Below, one piece after another: positions 54,840 through 64,000 of a DNA stretch of 64,000 nt. Both the position numbers and the translations under genes were made by a program. Within the stretch, counting starts at the first letter, position 1. The number at the start of each line of letters is the position of its first letter. The stretch comes from Pisolithus tinctorius (lineage: Eukaryota; Basidiomycota; Agaricomycetes; Boletales; Pisolithaceae), in contig JANFAH010000010.1 in assembly GCA_024663395.1 (NCBI GenBank), positions 62,001 to 126,000 on the forward strand, read 5' to 3'. The notes below the pieces were generated by a model. That model had not been told where the DNA came from, searched no databases, and saw only the letters and a program-made list of their open reading frames with translations.

Positions 54840-55765
54840 GACAAATCTGTTTTGGAATTTTTCCCACTCATGTGCTCGTGTTCCCTCCCAACCCCTGTTG
54901 CCTTCGGAGTTTCTACCGACCTTCTGCATGTCACTCAGTCATCAAAACACTGATCCAGAAATTCCGCATTTGCGCAGAGTCATCCGGAATTCAGTAGCCG
55001 TGCCTCTGCTCAGCCACGTCACCAGTCATCCATGCCACTTTCCTCTAAAAAAAAAAACTCCGCTTTCCCCTGTTGCCCTAAATTCCACAAGCTGGACTTC
55101 ATTCCAGTATGCTATGCTCTGCCCTCCTGTGTCGCTCAGCTCCATCTCCCACTTGTATGCATACTCTTGTTCTGTTGGAAGGTACCCCTTACCGTTGTCC
55201 CACTCTTACACTCGTCTGCTACCCACCAGTCTATTTCACATGCATCTGTATTTCACTGATGTCTGACGTCCCTTCCTTTATTTTCCAGTCTTTTGGTTTT
55301 TCTGCCCCACCTTACTCCGACTTGTACCTACTTTCCTTGTACTATATAATTCTGCTATGATGTCAGAAAAATACCACCCACCTTTGGAGTCGCTATCTGT
55401 GTGTGTTCTGTGAGTTCGAGAATTTCTAGAGTCTAAGTGCATATATAGAGTCTACAGTGTCTTCAGTGTCCCCAGAGGTCTTCGTGTCTCCTGCATCCTC
55501 CAGCCTTGCACACCTAATCCTGTGTCCCCTTTCGCTTCGAATTCACTCCTCTTGACACATAGCAACCTCTTGGAATTTCGTATACCCATCTCGCTGTTCC
55601 TCATGCGTCTACATCTGCCCAGAATTAAATCCTGCGGCTCTCGCTCGAAATTCCCCACTGCTTCTAAGCCCTTTCTCGACTTCTCCTTCCACACAGCACC
55701 CCTTGGGACAATCCTAGGGAATTCTCCCTTCACCCTTCCTCTAGTCGCATGCTTCCCAGAAGTCA
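54840..55765. repeat. Insert in the gypsy A antisense gene, likely solo LTR
   Basis: The gene stops making sense after RLEQESVTK (about 54826) and resumes near 55770. The insert is pyrimidine-rich, has many GGAATT/AATTCC words like the copia LTR, a TATATAATTC near 55346 and TGTTTTGGAATTTTTCCC near 54847 as a possible start. I found no convincing target duplication, so its edges are approximate. Confidence 0.4.
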
Positions 55766-56054
55766 TGTCCCACAGCAGCTCATCGATGTTGCAGGGCTCA
55801 TTGCCAACAACTTGGCAGGGCTCTTCGAGCTTCATGAGACTGTGGTCAAAAACTTGGGCTGCATTGCTGATGTGCTTGAGTCAATACTTGACGAATCCTA
55901 CAGCTTTGGGGTGGCAGTCACCCCTTCAGACTCAGGGTCATCCAAGCTCAACTTGGATGAGTTGTGCAAGGAGGCTGCCTGGCTGCAGGCCCATGGCAAG
56001 GATGAGGAGGAGGAGTCTGGCAGGGAGGATGAAAACATGGTCAAGGCTGAGTAG

Positions 56055-56244
56055 TTCCGTAGTGTAGGGCCTTGTAGTTTTTCCTCTGCAAATGTCATGT
56101 GCAGTGTCCAGTCTCAGTCTCAGGTAGTAAAGTAAGTAAATCAAGGGAAGAGAGTAAAAAGGAAAACAGGGTAAGCATAAGATCAAAAGGAACTATATAC
56201 TGATAGAGAACAGAACAGAAACTGAGGCCAGTTGAAGCTGCTTC
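56055..56244. other. Spacer between convergent genes of gypsy A
   Basis: 190 bp between the 3' end of the antisense gene (plus strand) and the chromodomain stop (minus strand). It is A-rich on the plus strand, with no coding signal. Confidence 0.3.
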
Positions 56245-57700
56245 TCATTGGAAGGGGCTGGGTTTATTAGGGTAGTGGGAATGGAACTCCTGCATGAGTT
56301 CAGAAGCATTGTCTAGTTCAGTGGTGAGTACCCAAGTAGTCTCTTCATTGGTCCCCTTGTAGCCAGTCCACCAGACCAAGTATTGAAGCCAACACCAGTG
56401 ACACTGGTCAACCTTAGAATTGAGGATTGAGTTGGGAGATGTGGAAGACCAGATGGACTGTGTGCATTGAGTCCAGCAGGCGCAGTGTGAAAGAGTGGGT
56501 ACCAGCCTGAGCTATGACCAGATACAGCCCAAGGTTTTTTTCCAAAAGCTTCTTGGAAGGCTGGGTAGACCAGAAGTATTTGGCTTTGACATATACCTGG
56601 TCACCGACCTTGAAGTCCAGGGCTGGCATGCATTTAGCATCAGCCAGTCCTTGATAGCAGTGTTGTGCTAGGGTCATTTCTTCCCATAGGTATTGGTGCA
56701 GTGAGTCTAAGTCAACTGCATAGTCATGAGCCCAAGCAGAGGTGAGATCATGCTCTGGGTATACCAAGATGCTGGGATGATAGCCCTTATTAGCAAAGAA
56801 AGGGGAGACACTGGTAGTAGCACTAGGGGCATTGTTGTATGTGAACTCGGCTAGAGGCAGTAGTTCGGCCCAATTGTCCTGCTGGTAGTTGCAGTACACT
56901 TGGAGGTATTGTTCTAGAGTCTGGTTGGTCCTTCCAGTCTGGCCATCACCTTCAGGGTGGTAGCCCAAGGTGAAATATAAGTGCATATCTAAGGCCTTAC
57001 TGAGTGACCAGAAGAAGTGAGAGATGAACTCTGAGCCTCGGTCTGAAGTTACATGGGCCAGCACTCTATGCTTTGAAAAGACATGGAGTAGGAATAGTTT
57101 GGCAAGTTCTGGGGCTGTGATAGTGTCATGGGTTGGGATGAATATGGCCTGCTTGGAGAGCCAGTAAATTACTACAAGGATGGCTGTGAAGCCAGATGAG
57201 GCTGGAAGCTGCTCGATGAAATACATAGAGATGGAGTTCCATGGCTTCTCTGGCACCAGGAGTTGTTTAAGGAGGCCATAAGGCCAATGGTGGGGAACCT
57301 CAGCCTGAGCACAGGCCATGCAAGACCAGACATAATCTTTGACAAATGTCCTGAGGCTGGGCCAGGTATATTCACACCATATGAGTTCTAAAGTACAGTT
57401 TTGGCCGAAGTGGCCAGACAGGGGGTGGTCATGCTTAAGCCACAAGACCCTGAGGCAGAGATCATTTGAGTCCAGCATGTAGATCCTTCCATCAAGCCAA
57501 AGGAAGCCAATGTCATCTACTGACCACCAGGGATCAGACATGTCAGACAGATGGATTTGTGAGACTGGGTCATCGAGCAGTGCAGTCAGGATGTCACTGT
57601 GGAGCTTCTTGACATCCATTAAGGCAACTGCTCGTAAGACCAGGTACTTGAGGTAAGTGGCATGAAGGGAGACTGCTAGTTGCTCCTGGGTGAAGACCAG
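56245..57700 (-). pseudogene. Gypsy A integrase and chromodomain
   Basis: A 430-codon frame (57706-56414) plus the chromodomain to TGA 56247-56245. The zinc finger is HDHPLSGHF...CMACAQ. In the catalytic core the first Asp is Tyr (NSISMYFIEQLP; gypsy D has NSISMDFIEHLP), the second Asp is kept (VTSDRGSEFISHF), and the Glu 35 residues later is Gly (GQTGRTNQ; gypsy D has GQTE). Two of three catalytic residues are therefore gone although the frame is long and open. GPY/F and chromodomain (LQYLVWWTGYKGTNEETTWV) follow. The 5' side is cut by a T repeat. Confidence 0.85.
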
Positions 57701-59547
57701 TGTCACACACCAAAGGTGTTGTGGACATGGTTACAGCTGACTCTGCCTAACTCATCGATGAGTTGCACACAATGCCCAAGCATGCAGATGAAGACTAAAG
57801 GCCTCATGCATAGAAAGACTGTCAGATGTTAACAGTCATCCTTTGCACAAGAACGAGTTGTCAGTGCTAAAGAGAAAAGAGGAAGCGAGTTAAGCACATG
57901 TTAAAGGTTTTTAGCGCCTGTGTACAGCATTCTGGTTTTTGTCGTATCTCCACCATTTCCAAAGATATCGACTCCGTTCCCACACTCGCTTAAAGTGCTC
58001 AGCCCCACAATTCTTCCTTCCAAATTTGGAGAGGATCCTCGCACCCTGCATGTTTCTACAGCACTCCATCCATCAGATGCTCATTTCACTAAGTCCATCA
58101 ATCATGGCCACCTCTTCATTGATCATCTCACTTGTCTCATTTGCCAGAGACAGTGGCTATGTATATCTGCCAGGTGTTCCCACCAGCTTCCATCCTGAAG
58201 CCCCCTGGTTCATCCCATCATTGTCAGCCCCATCTCATCCCATGCAGCTTGGTCAGCATGTTCTCCTTGTCAGTATGACTTCCAGAAGGACATTCTTTGG
58301 CTGCCTCAGGTCTGTCACTCGGTTAGAAAGGTCTTATGTGGTCATTTCAGTCTCCCCAGTTGATGAAGCATATGGATCATTCCTCCCTGCTCCCTGCACC
58401 ATCTTTATTCCAGTCTCATCCATCATTCTTCCTGCATTGTGACAGCTGCAGTATAATCTACTGTCCTCCAGCCTCCCTGATCACATTCATGATGAGTATG
58501 ACATGCATCTTGCCTTCTTACTGCAGGATCCAGCAGAAGACATCCCCCCTTCTCCTCCTCCTCCATCAGAACCCCATCCATGAAGTTTTTGTTAACTTCA
58601 CTGAGAGGACAAAAGGGTGGGAGATGTGATCACATATGCTCTCATTGCCCCACAGACCCCCAACACCCTAGCCCCCTTTGACACCTGACTCATGCCCTTC
58701 AATTCTGGAATGAATACTTCCCTGTCTGGAAACACTGTCCATCTGTCATGCTGTCTTTGGATCTAGCGATGTCTCCACCGAGATCTAACTTGCATCGCCA
58801 CCCCCTAATGTGATATCAGTGTGCTTACTCAGTTTCTGATTCTATTTGACTCATTTTGTGATATTTTGACTATCCTTGACTCGTTCATTGCCAATACTTA
58901 CCAATCTTCTTTGCTTGCTTACTTTTCATTTCTCACTTACTCATCATGATTACTCAGTCCTTACTCATTACTTACCAAGTGTTTGTGCCTTGTTTGTCAC
59001 AAGCTGTGCTCCCCCCACAGTATATAAACCCCCATGTACTTAGCTACCAGGAAGCAATCAGAAGCAATCCAGCAGTCAGTTCAGCTCAGCTCAGCATATC
59101 TCATCGTCGACAGTTGAGGCTCCACAAAGGGGTCTATCTGTCATCATTTGTATACCCGGTAGTTGAGGCTCATTTGGAAGAGTCTATCAGCCATCCTTCA
59201 TCATCTGAAGCTTCCTCTTAGTCAGCAGTCTTAGTCATCCCCCCCACTCCTGCATAACTCATCATTGACTTGTGCAAGGAGCATATTCTATCAAAGTCCA
59301 TTACCCCCAAGTACTTTTGGCTGAACACCTTCACTCTGTTCAGCATCCCCTCTCAGTCATCATCCATTCATCTACTCCTGCATAACTCATCAATGACTTG
59401 CACCAGGAGCACCTCTACTTGAAGTCTCCCCCACATTTAGGTTTCTCTGCACTCCAGGTTCTGTGGAGGCAAACCACCACTCACTCTTATTTGTCTTTTG
59501 TGTTGGATTTGTTTGGTTTTCACCAGCATTCCACACTTTGACTCACA
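57701..59547 (+). mobile_element. T repeat copy 5 (1.85 kb)
   Basis: Complete copy from TGTCACACACC to GACTCACA, flanked by CCAG (57697-57700) and CTGG (59548-59551). These are the two strand-specific CpG decay products of CCGG. It splits gypsy A between RNase H and integrase. AGTATATAAACCCCC at 59020-59034 is a good promoter match. The frame 57939-58442 gives 167 codons shared with other copies. Confidence 0.75.
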
Positions 59548-61080
59548 CTGGTCTCAGATTTTGCAGGTTCACTTGGGCATAGCCACTATCCCCCTCTTTG
59601 GGGTAGACATCCCATCATCTAGTTAGGGTGTTGGGCTTAGCCCCAAGCTTACTGGGCCTGAATCTGATGATCATATTGAACTGAGACAGGAAATCTGACC
59701 AGTGAGCTTGGCAGTGGGTGAGTACTTTAGAGGTGGAGAAGTACTCAAGATTCTTGTGATCAGTAACAACGTTGACTGGTGAGGCCCAACCCTCAAGGTA
59801 ATGGCACCAGGTCCAGAATGCTTCAAAGATTGCAAGCAATTCCTTATCATGGGTATCATAGTTCAACTCCAAGGTTGTCAGAGTTCAGGAGTAGAATGTG
59901 ACTGGATGAATCTGGCCATCACCACAAGTGATAGACAGAATGCTGGTGATGGCATAGTCCAATGCATCAGTCTCAACAGTGATAGGAGCCCCAGGGATGA
60001 AATGAGTTAAGACCAGCGCAGTAGTAAAGGCAGCCTTGAGGTTATTAAATGACCAGCAGCACTCCTCAGAGAAGTTCCAAGGAGCCCCCTTGTGGGTAAG
60101 CCAAGTCAGTGGTGTGACAATGTCTGAATAATTAAAGATAAACCAGCAATAGAAGTTAGCAAAGCCAAGGAAGGATTGTATGTCCTTGACCTTGTGAGGC
60201 TCAGGCCAGTCGCAGATGGTCTGGACCTTTTCCTTCGACATCATGAGGCTGGCAGGGGAAAGGTGGAATCTGAGGTATTCAACTGAGTCAGAGTGAAGCT
60301 CACATTTCTCTGGCTTTGCATAAAGGCCATGAAGCCAAAGCCAGCAGAGGACCTCTTGGACATGCTGCTTATGGGACTCCTTATCTCTGGAGTAGATTAG
60401 GATGTCATCTAAGTAGATGACTACACATACATCCAACATATCTGCAAAGATGGTGTTCATGAAGTGTTGGAAGGCAGCCAGAGCATTGGTGAGGTTGAAG
60501 GGCATCACTAACCACTTGTAGGAACTGTACCAAGTCCAGAATGTGGTCTTCCACTCATCACCTGGGGCAATCTGGACAAGGTGGTAGGCATGCCGGAGAT
60601 CGATCTTGGTATAGATCTTGGCTTGGCTTGGTGAGTCCAAGAGGTCAGAAATGAGTGGTAGCAGGTATTGGTCCTTCTTAGTGATTTTGTTGAGGCTGCA
60701 GAAGTCTACACAGAGCTGGAGGGAGCTGTCCTTCTTTTTGACAAAGAGGACTGGTGCAGCATAAGGGGAAGAGGTAGGCTGAATGAATCTGGTAGTAAGG
60801 TTCTCATTGATGAAAGTCCAGAGAGCTTGCAGCTCGACTGGGGACAGTGAGTAGATGGTGCCAAGGGGCAGGGTTGTTCCTTCTTCAAGCTCTATCTTCA
60901 GGTCATATTCCTGGTGTGGCAGGAGTGTCAAGGCCTTGGCCTTGCTGAATACATCAGCAAAATCATGGTACTCTTCCAGTACATTGGGTAAGGCCAGAGG
61001 AGGGGAAGCCAAGGCCAATTGGGCTTGGGCTGAGTCCAAGGGGTGGAGCTGAAGTTGGAATTGGACAGACCCTTCTAGTT
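59548..61080 (-). pseudogene. Gypsy A reverse transcriptase and RNase H
   Basis: A 384-codon frame (61039-59885) covers RT: EEYHDFADVFSKAKA, FVKKKDSSLQLCVDF, YTKIDLRHAYH, MPFNLTNALAAFQ, the active site VVIYLDDILIYS (near 60420), and the start of RNase H (VETDALDYAITSIL). TGA after FYS (59884-59882) and TGA 59617-59615 in LTR-stop-WD sit at Arg codons; gypsy D keeps CGA at the second. RNase H continues to KPNTL and then meets the T repeat. Confidence 0.85.
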
Positions 61081-61719
61081 TTCAGGCGCACACAAAAGCA
61101 GCTGCATTGATCAGGGAAACAAGAGGGGCCTTCAGGGGGGTGTGAGCCGGGGAGTTGGAGACCAGTACAGATGGTGCAAGGCTGGGTTGGTCACAAGGAC
61201 CAGGGTCAGGAAGGCCAGTGGAAAGTGGGCTTACAGGAGGTGTCAACAGGGTTGGCATTCCTTGTGCAGGAGTCTGGAATGTTAGACTGCCCAATACCCA
61301 ATCAATCAACAGATTGTAGCAGGTGAGCCAGTCATATCTGAGGACTATCTTACACTCAGAATCCAATGGGGCTAGATACAGGGTTACTGGGGTGACATCG
61401 CCGGATGCGAAGTGGATGTGGACATCTACTGTTTGGGTTATGGTAAAGGTGGATGTTCCATCGAAAAGCCAGAGTCAGATTGGTGAGACCAAGTAAGGGG
61501 TAAAGGAATGTTGATTAGCAAAGTGATTATCTATAAAACAATGAGTGGAGCCAGAGTCCACTAAAGTACAAAGCTGAGGTAACTCTGGGTTTTCTATAGT
61601 GATATATGGGGTTAAAGAGTTTGGGCTGGAAAGAGCAGATGCATTGAGATGAGCCTCCAAGTTTGCACAACTGGAGTCTATGCAGCTCCCAGATTGTGTG
61701 GAGTCCCAGGAGCTGCTAC
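61081..61719 (-). pseudogene. Gypsy A protease
   Basis: Frames 61660-61475 and 61366-61082 in series hold the aspartic protease site LCTLVDSGSTHCFIDNHF (near 61560), then [20 protein letters not shown] (usually ILGYDWL; Gly changed to Arg) and a Pro-rich tail leading to RT. Broken by stops. Confidence 0.75.
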
Positions 61720-63081
61720 CTATTTTTTTGTCTCAGGGGTAGAACCTGAGCCTGAGGCCAGTGCGGCCTTGGTGGTAGCCACAGTGCGAGCCTTGGCCTT
61801 TCTGGCTTTCTTGGGGCATTTGTCAGCAAAATGACTGGACCCTCCACAGAACATGCAGAGGTTTCCATCTATGTGACACTTGCATTCCTCGGGGGTAAGC
61901 TTTCCATCTTTGCCAAGTTTGCTAGGCTCGGGCTTGGATGAATTGCTGTTATTATTGTTGTCTGGCTTCGATGAAGCCAGCTTGGGGGAAGATGTGGAGT
62001 TGTTGTTATTGTTGCCAGTCTTGGACTGGTTGTTGTTGTTGCTGGAACTGCCAGATTTGTTGTTGCTAGTGTTGGACAAGCCTTGGTGCTTACTCACCCA
62101 CTGGACTTCTTCCTTGCACTCCCAATAGCGTGCATCTATCTCTTGGGTGAGGTGGCAGAGCTCGTGAAGTGTCTGGGGTTTGCCAACCTGACAGACCTCA
62201 TCTTTGATTCAGTCTGGGAGGCCAGAGTAGAAGTGATGGCACAACACACCATCTCCATAGCCTCGGACTTGCAAAGCAAGCTGATTAAAGTCAACTACAT
62301 ATTTATTAATGCACTGGTTATCTTTCATGTGTAAGTGGTCAAGCTGGCTCTCAGCATCAGTGACTGGATCATGGGGTCCAAAAGTGGTTTGTAACTCTAA
62401 GACAAACTCCCTCCAGGAGTCCATCCAGAGAGGCTGGTTGTCAGGGTTGTCAAGTCCAAGCAAGTCTGGCTCGAACCATTTGAGAACCATGCCCTTGAGG
62501 TAGGACTGGGTGAAGATGACCTTGGTGCGGTCGGTCCTGAAAGCCCAGGGTTGGTCTTGGAAATTGAGCTTGCACTGGATAAAGAAAGCATGAAGCTTCT
62601 TGGGGTCAGTACCATCAAAAGTGTCAGGCTTGCACAACTTGGTCCTGCTTGAGGTCTCAGGACTAGTGTGGGCATTACAAGCCAACAGTTTGATGGCTGA
62701 TGTGAGGTTATCCAGGACTGTAATGGTGGGCTCGGTGTCCAGATCTGGGAAGTCTGGTTCATCCTCCAGATCATTCTCATCCAGATTATCATCACCAGGA
62801 CCATTGCCAGGGTCATCATCATCTGGGTTATTATCATCATTGTCACCTGGCCCATCATCGCCAGGGTCACCCTTGGGGATGGGAGCAGTGGGACAATGTG
62901 GTGTGGGGGTATCGGATGTGCAGGCTGAAAAGCCCCTGAAAGGACTGATGGGATCTAGGGAGCACCTCATGGTGCCCAAGGCAGCTAGTGCTGTCTCATG
63001 GCGAGCCCCACTGGCTGAGGCAGAGTCAGGATTGGTGGCAGAATGGCCAGGGGGAGGTTGGAAGCGAGTTTTGGTTGCCAT
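61720..63081 (-). pseudogene. Gypsy A gag
   Basis: ATG 63081 (MATKTRFQPPPGHSATNPDS). A 290-codon frame to 62209 ends with TGA in LPD-stop-IKDE, then the frame continues to 61720. Capsid-like core (CKPDTFDGTDPKKL, KGMVLKWFEPDLLG, LDHLHMKDNQCINKYVVDFN), Asn/Ser-rich linker, zinc knuckle CMFCGGSSHFADKC near 61830. Homologous to the gags at 26.5 and 51 kb. Confidence 0.85.
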
Positions 63082-63119
63082 GATGTATTAGACCCACACA
63101 AGTGGAGAGTCTGAAATAC

Positions 63120-63597
63120 TGTCAAGTTTGGGATGTCCAGGTTGAAGCTGGACCAGAGACCAAAGTGGGCATGAGGCTGAGGGGTTGGGATCAGGAGGGG
63201 AGTCGAAGATACAGATGGTTGGACTGTTTGGACTTAGTGACTGAGATTACAGCGCTATTCCCTTGCATGGGTCTCAGTCCGAGTCCAAGGCTGAGATGGA
63301 GTTATCAGAGTAAACTTAGTTGATTTCAGACTGAGGGGTACAGGCCGAGTATCTATGAGTTTATATACTAGAGACAACTATAGTACAGAGACTGGTAATG
63401 CTGGTCTCACAAGGATTGCTAAGAAGATTGGTAAGACAGGTACTAGTAATGTATGACTAAGGTAATGGAGAATGGGACAGGGTGGACCAGGGACAGGACT
63501 GGGCAGAATTCAACCAAAGTGAGAGGCAGGCAAGGCTGAGGCTGGACTGAATGAGTGCAAGGCCAAGTCTGGCTGGGGTTGAGGCATGACTATGACA
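63120..63597 (-). repeat. Gypsy A 5' LTR
   Basis: 478 bp. Minus strand: TATATAAAC near 63368-63360, then AGTCTGAAAT at 63332-63323. The PBS just past the LTR (ATTTCAGACT, 63117-63108) is its exact complement over ten bases. Confidence 0.88.
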
Positions 63598-64000
63598 ACC
63601 TTCCTCTTCTTCCCCTTGTCTGCTCTCCCAATGGCCTTGGGACTGGCCTCAGTGTCTTTCCCATCCCTGGACCAATGACACTTTCCTTTTGACTGGTTGC
63701 ATTGCACACAGGTAACACACTTCTTGTTACTGTCTACAACAAATTCGCAGACAGTTTTGGCCTAGGCACAGCAGGTACAACTAAAAGCATTGTCAAGAGG
63801 GGTATGCACAAGGTTGGAAAGGTACTCACCCAGGGTCCATGACCACCTTCTTCACCTCCCCACTGGCCTCATTACTCCTGGCCCCAGCCTCATCACCCTT
63901 GCCAGCCTTGGCCTTGCATTTCCACTTGGCCTCCCTTTCCTCCTTGGCCTTGTGTCTCTCCTCCTCATATGCCCTTTTCTCCTCAGCCTCTTGCTCTGCC
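63598..64000 (-). pseudogene. Outer gypsy antisense gene, upstream part, runs off the window
   Basis: Minus strand from the window edge: a Glu/Ala/Lys-rich coiled coil (EAEEKRAYEEERHKAKEERE), KKVVMDPG followed by an intron (GTGAGT near 63828, TTTTAG near 63783), then the cluster C-x2-C-x6-C-x12-C-x2-C-x6-C (63779-63678) with one TAG inside, then GRADKGKKRKV up to the gypsy A insertion. Same exon structure and spacing as the gypsy A gene. The parent element must lie on the plus strand, mostly outside the window. Confidence 0.65.

Larger units (their letters stand above)
42119..56054 (+). pseudogene. Antisense Zn2Cys6-like gene of gypsy A, split by gypsy D
   Basis: The ATG is at 42119 (context AACCATCATGTCT). 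Exon 1 (to 42525) encodes an acidic stretch and a long Glu/Arg/Ala-rich coiled coil (RVEAERIVWEAEEQRVHEEE) with three stops. Intron 42526-42574 (GTGAGT...TTTTAG) has the same position as in the outer gypsy copy at 63.8 kb. Exon 2 carries C-x2-C-x6-C-x12-C-x2-C-x6-C (42576-42676), the exact spacing of Gal4-type clusters. Gypsy D interrupts at 42699/54555 and the frame continues over the duplication as GDGKDSKAGPK. After RLEQESVTK (about 54800-54826) another insert follows, and the C-terminal part is 55770-56054 (LIANNLAGLFELHETVVKNL, ending in a Glu-rich tail). Confidence 0.6.
41473..63597 (-). mobile_element. Gypsy A: chromovirus hosting other elements
   Basis: LTRs are at 63597-63120 (5') and 41981-41473 (3'), with a perfect 5-bp duplication ACCTT (41468-41472 and 63598-63602). 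Read on the minus strand: 5' LTR, PBS, gag (63081-61720), protease, RT-RNase H (61080-59548), T repeat, integrase-chromodomain (57700-56245), antisense gene (plus strand, 42119-42699 plus 54555-56054, hosting gypsy D), PPT (AAGAGGGGGATAC), 3' LTR. All parts of a Tf1/sushi-like chromovirus are present, but stops and two lost integrase catalytic residues make it inactive. Confidence 0.9.

Noticed and set aside
57939..58442. Calling the T frame a real gene
   Set aside because: It is shared between copies, but a second conserved-looking stretch lies in another frame and stops break most copies; no domain is recognised. It is described under T instead.
57697..59551. Reading CCAG...CTGG around T as part of terminal inverted repeats
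   Set aside because: At the other two sites the flanks differ (GCGG/GTGG, CCAC/CTGC), so these bases belong to the target, not to T.

Overview
This window looks like a heterochromatic, transposon-saturated stretch of an Agaricomycete (mushroom-forming basidiomycete) genome. The evidence is the element mix (Ty3/gypsy chromoviruses, Ty1/copia, PIF/Harbinger with a Myb/SANT-like partner, a Plavaka-type transposase, a fungal Helitron helicase, a Tc1-like element), the short 45-65 bp introns with GTAAGT/GTATGT donors, and CpG depletion. I recognise no intact host gene. The only host-derived gene is a dead copy of an ERG26-like sterol dehydrogenase near 37.4-38.3 kb. Species cannot be fixed from the sequence.

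Layout. 1-2.7 kb: a PIF/Harbinger element with a DDE transposase (+) and a convergent Myb/SANT-like gene (-). 3.8-16.7 kb: one gypsy element ('G2', minus strand), complete apart from later insertions: 5' LTR, PBS, gag-PR, a -1 frameshift site, pol, then an antisense intron-containing Zn2Cys6-like gene, then the 3' LTR. A solo LTR sits inside the 3' LTR and a 1.85-kb 'T' repeat sits in an intron of the antisense gene. 16.7-25.9 kb: decayed Plavaka transposases, one interrupted by a Tc1-like element, and a Helitron helicase. 26-29.4 kb: a gypsy LTR plus gag fragment, a hairpin-unit tandem array and a solo LTR with target duplication. 29.6-34.7 kb: a structurally complete copia element, dead only through point mutations. 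34.7-41.3 kb: a 21-bp tandem array, a dense cluster of CACGTG palindromes, a 127-bp-arm inverted repeat, the ERG26-like pseudogene and repeated intron-like modules. 41.3-64 kb: a five-level nest. Gypsy A (41473-63597, target duplication ACCTT) sits inside the antisense gene of an outer gypsy. Gypsy D (42700-54554, duplication GAAGG) sits inside gypsy A's antisense gene. Gypsy D holds a G2-type LTR (itself split by a T repeat) and a long-arm foldback element (itself split by gypsy C).

Three themes tie it together. First, at least four gypsy elements (G2, A, D and the outer one) carry between integrase and 3' LTR an antisense gene encoding a Gal4-like C-x2-C-x6-C-x7-14-C-x2-C-x6-C cluster; this is the best candidate for an under-described system. 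Second, the chromoviruses A, C and D appear self-primed: the PBS is complementary to the predicted mRNA 5' end, with covariation between families. Third, decay is overwhelmingly CpG transition: paired copia LTRs differ almost only at CpG sites, and most premature stops are TGA where CGA is expected.
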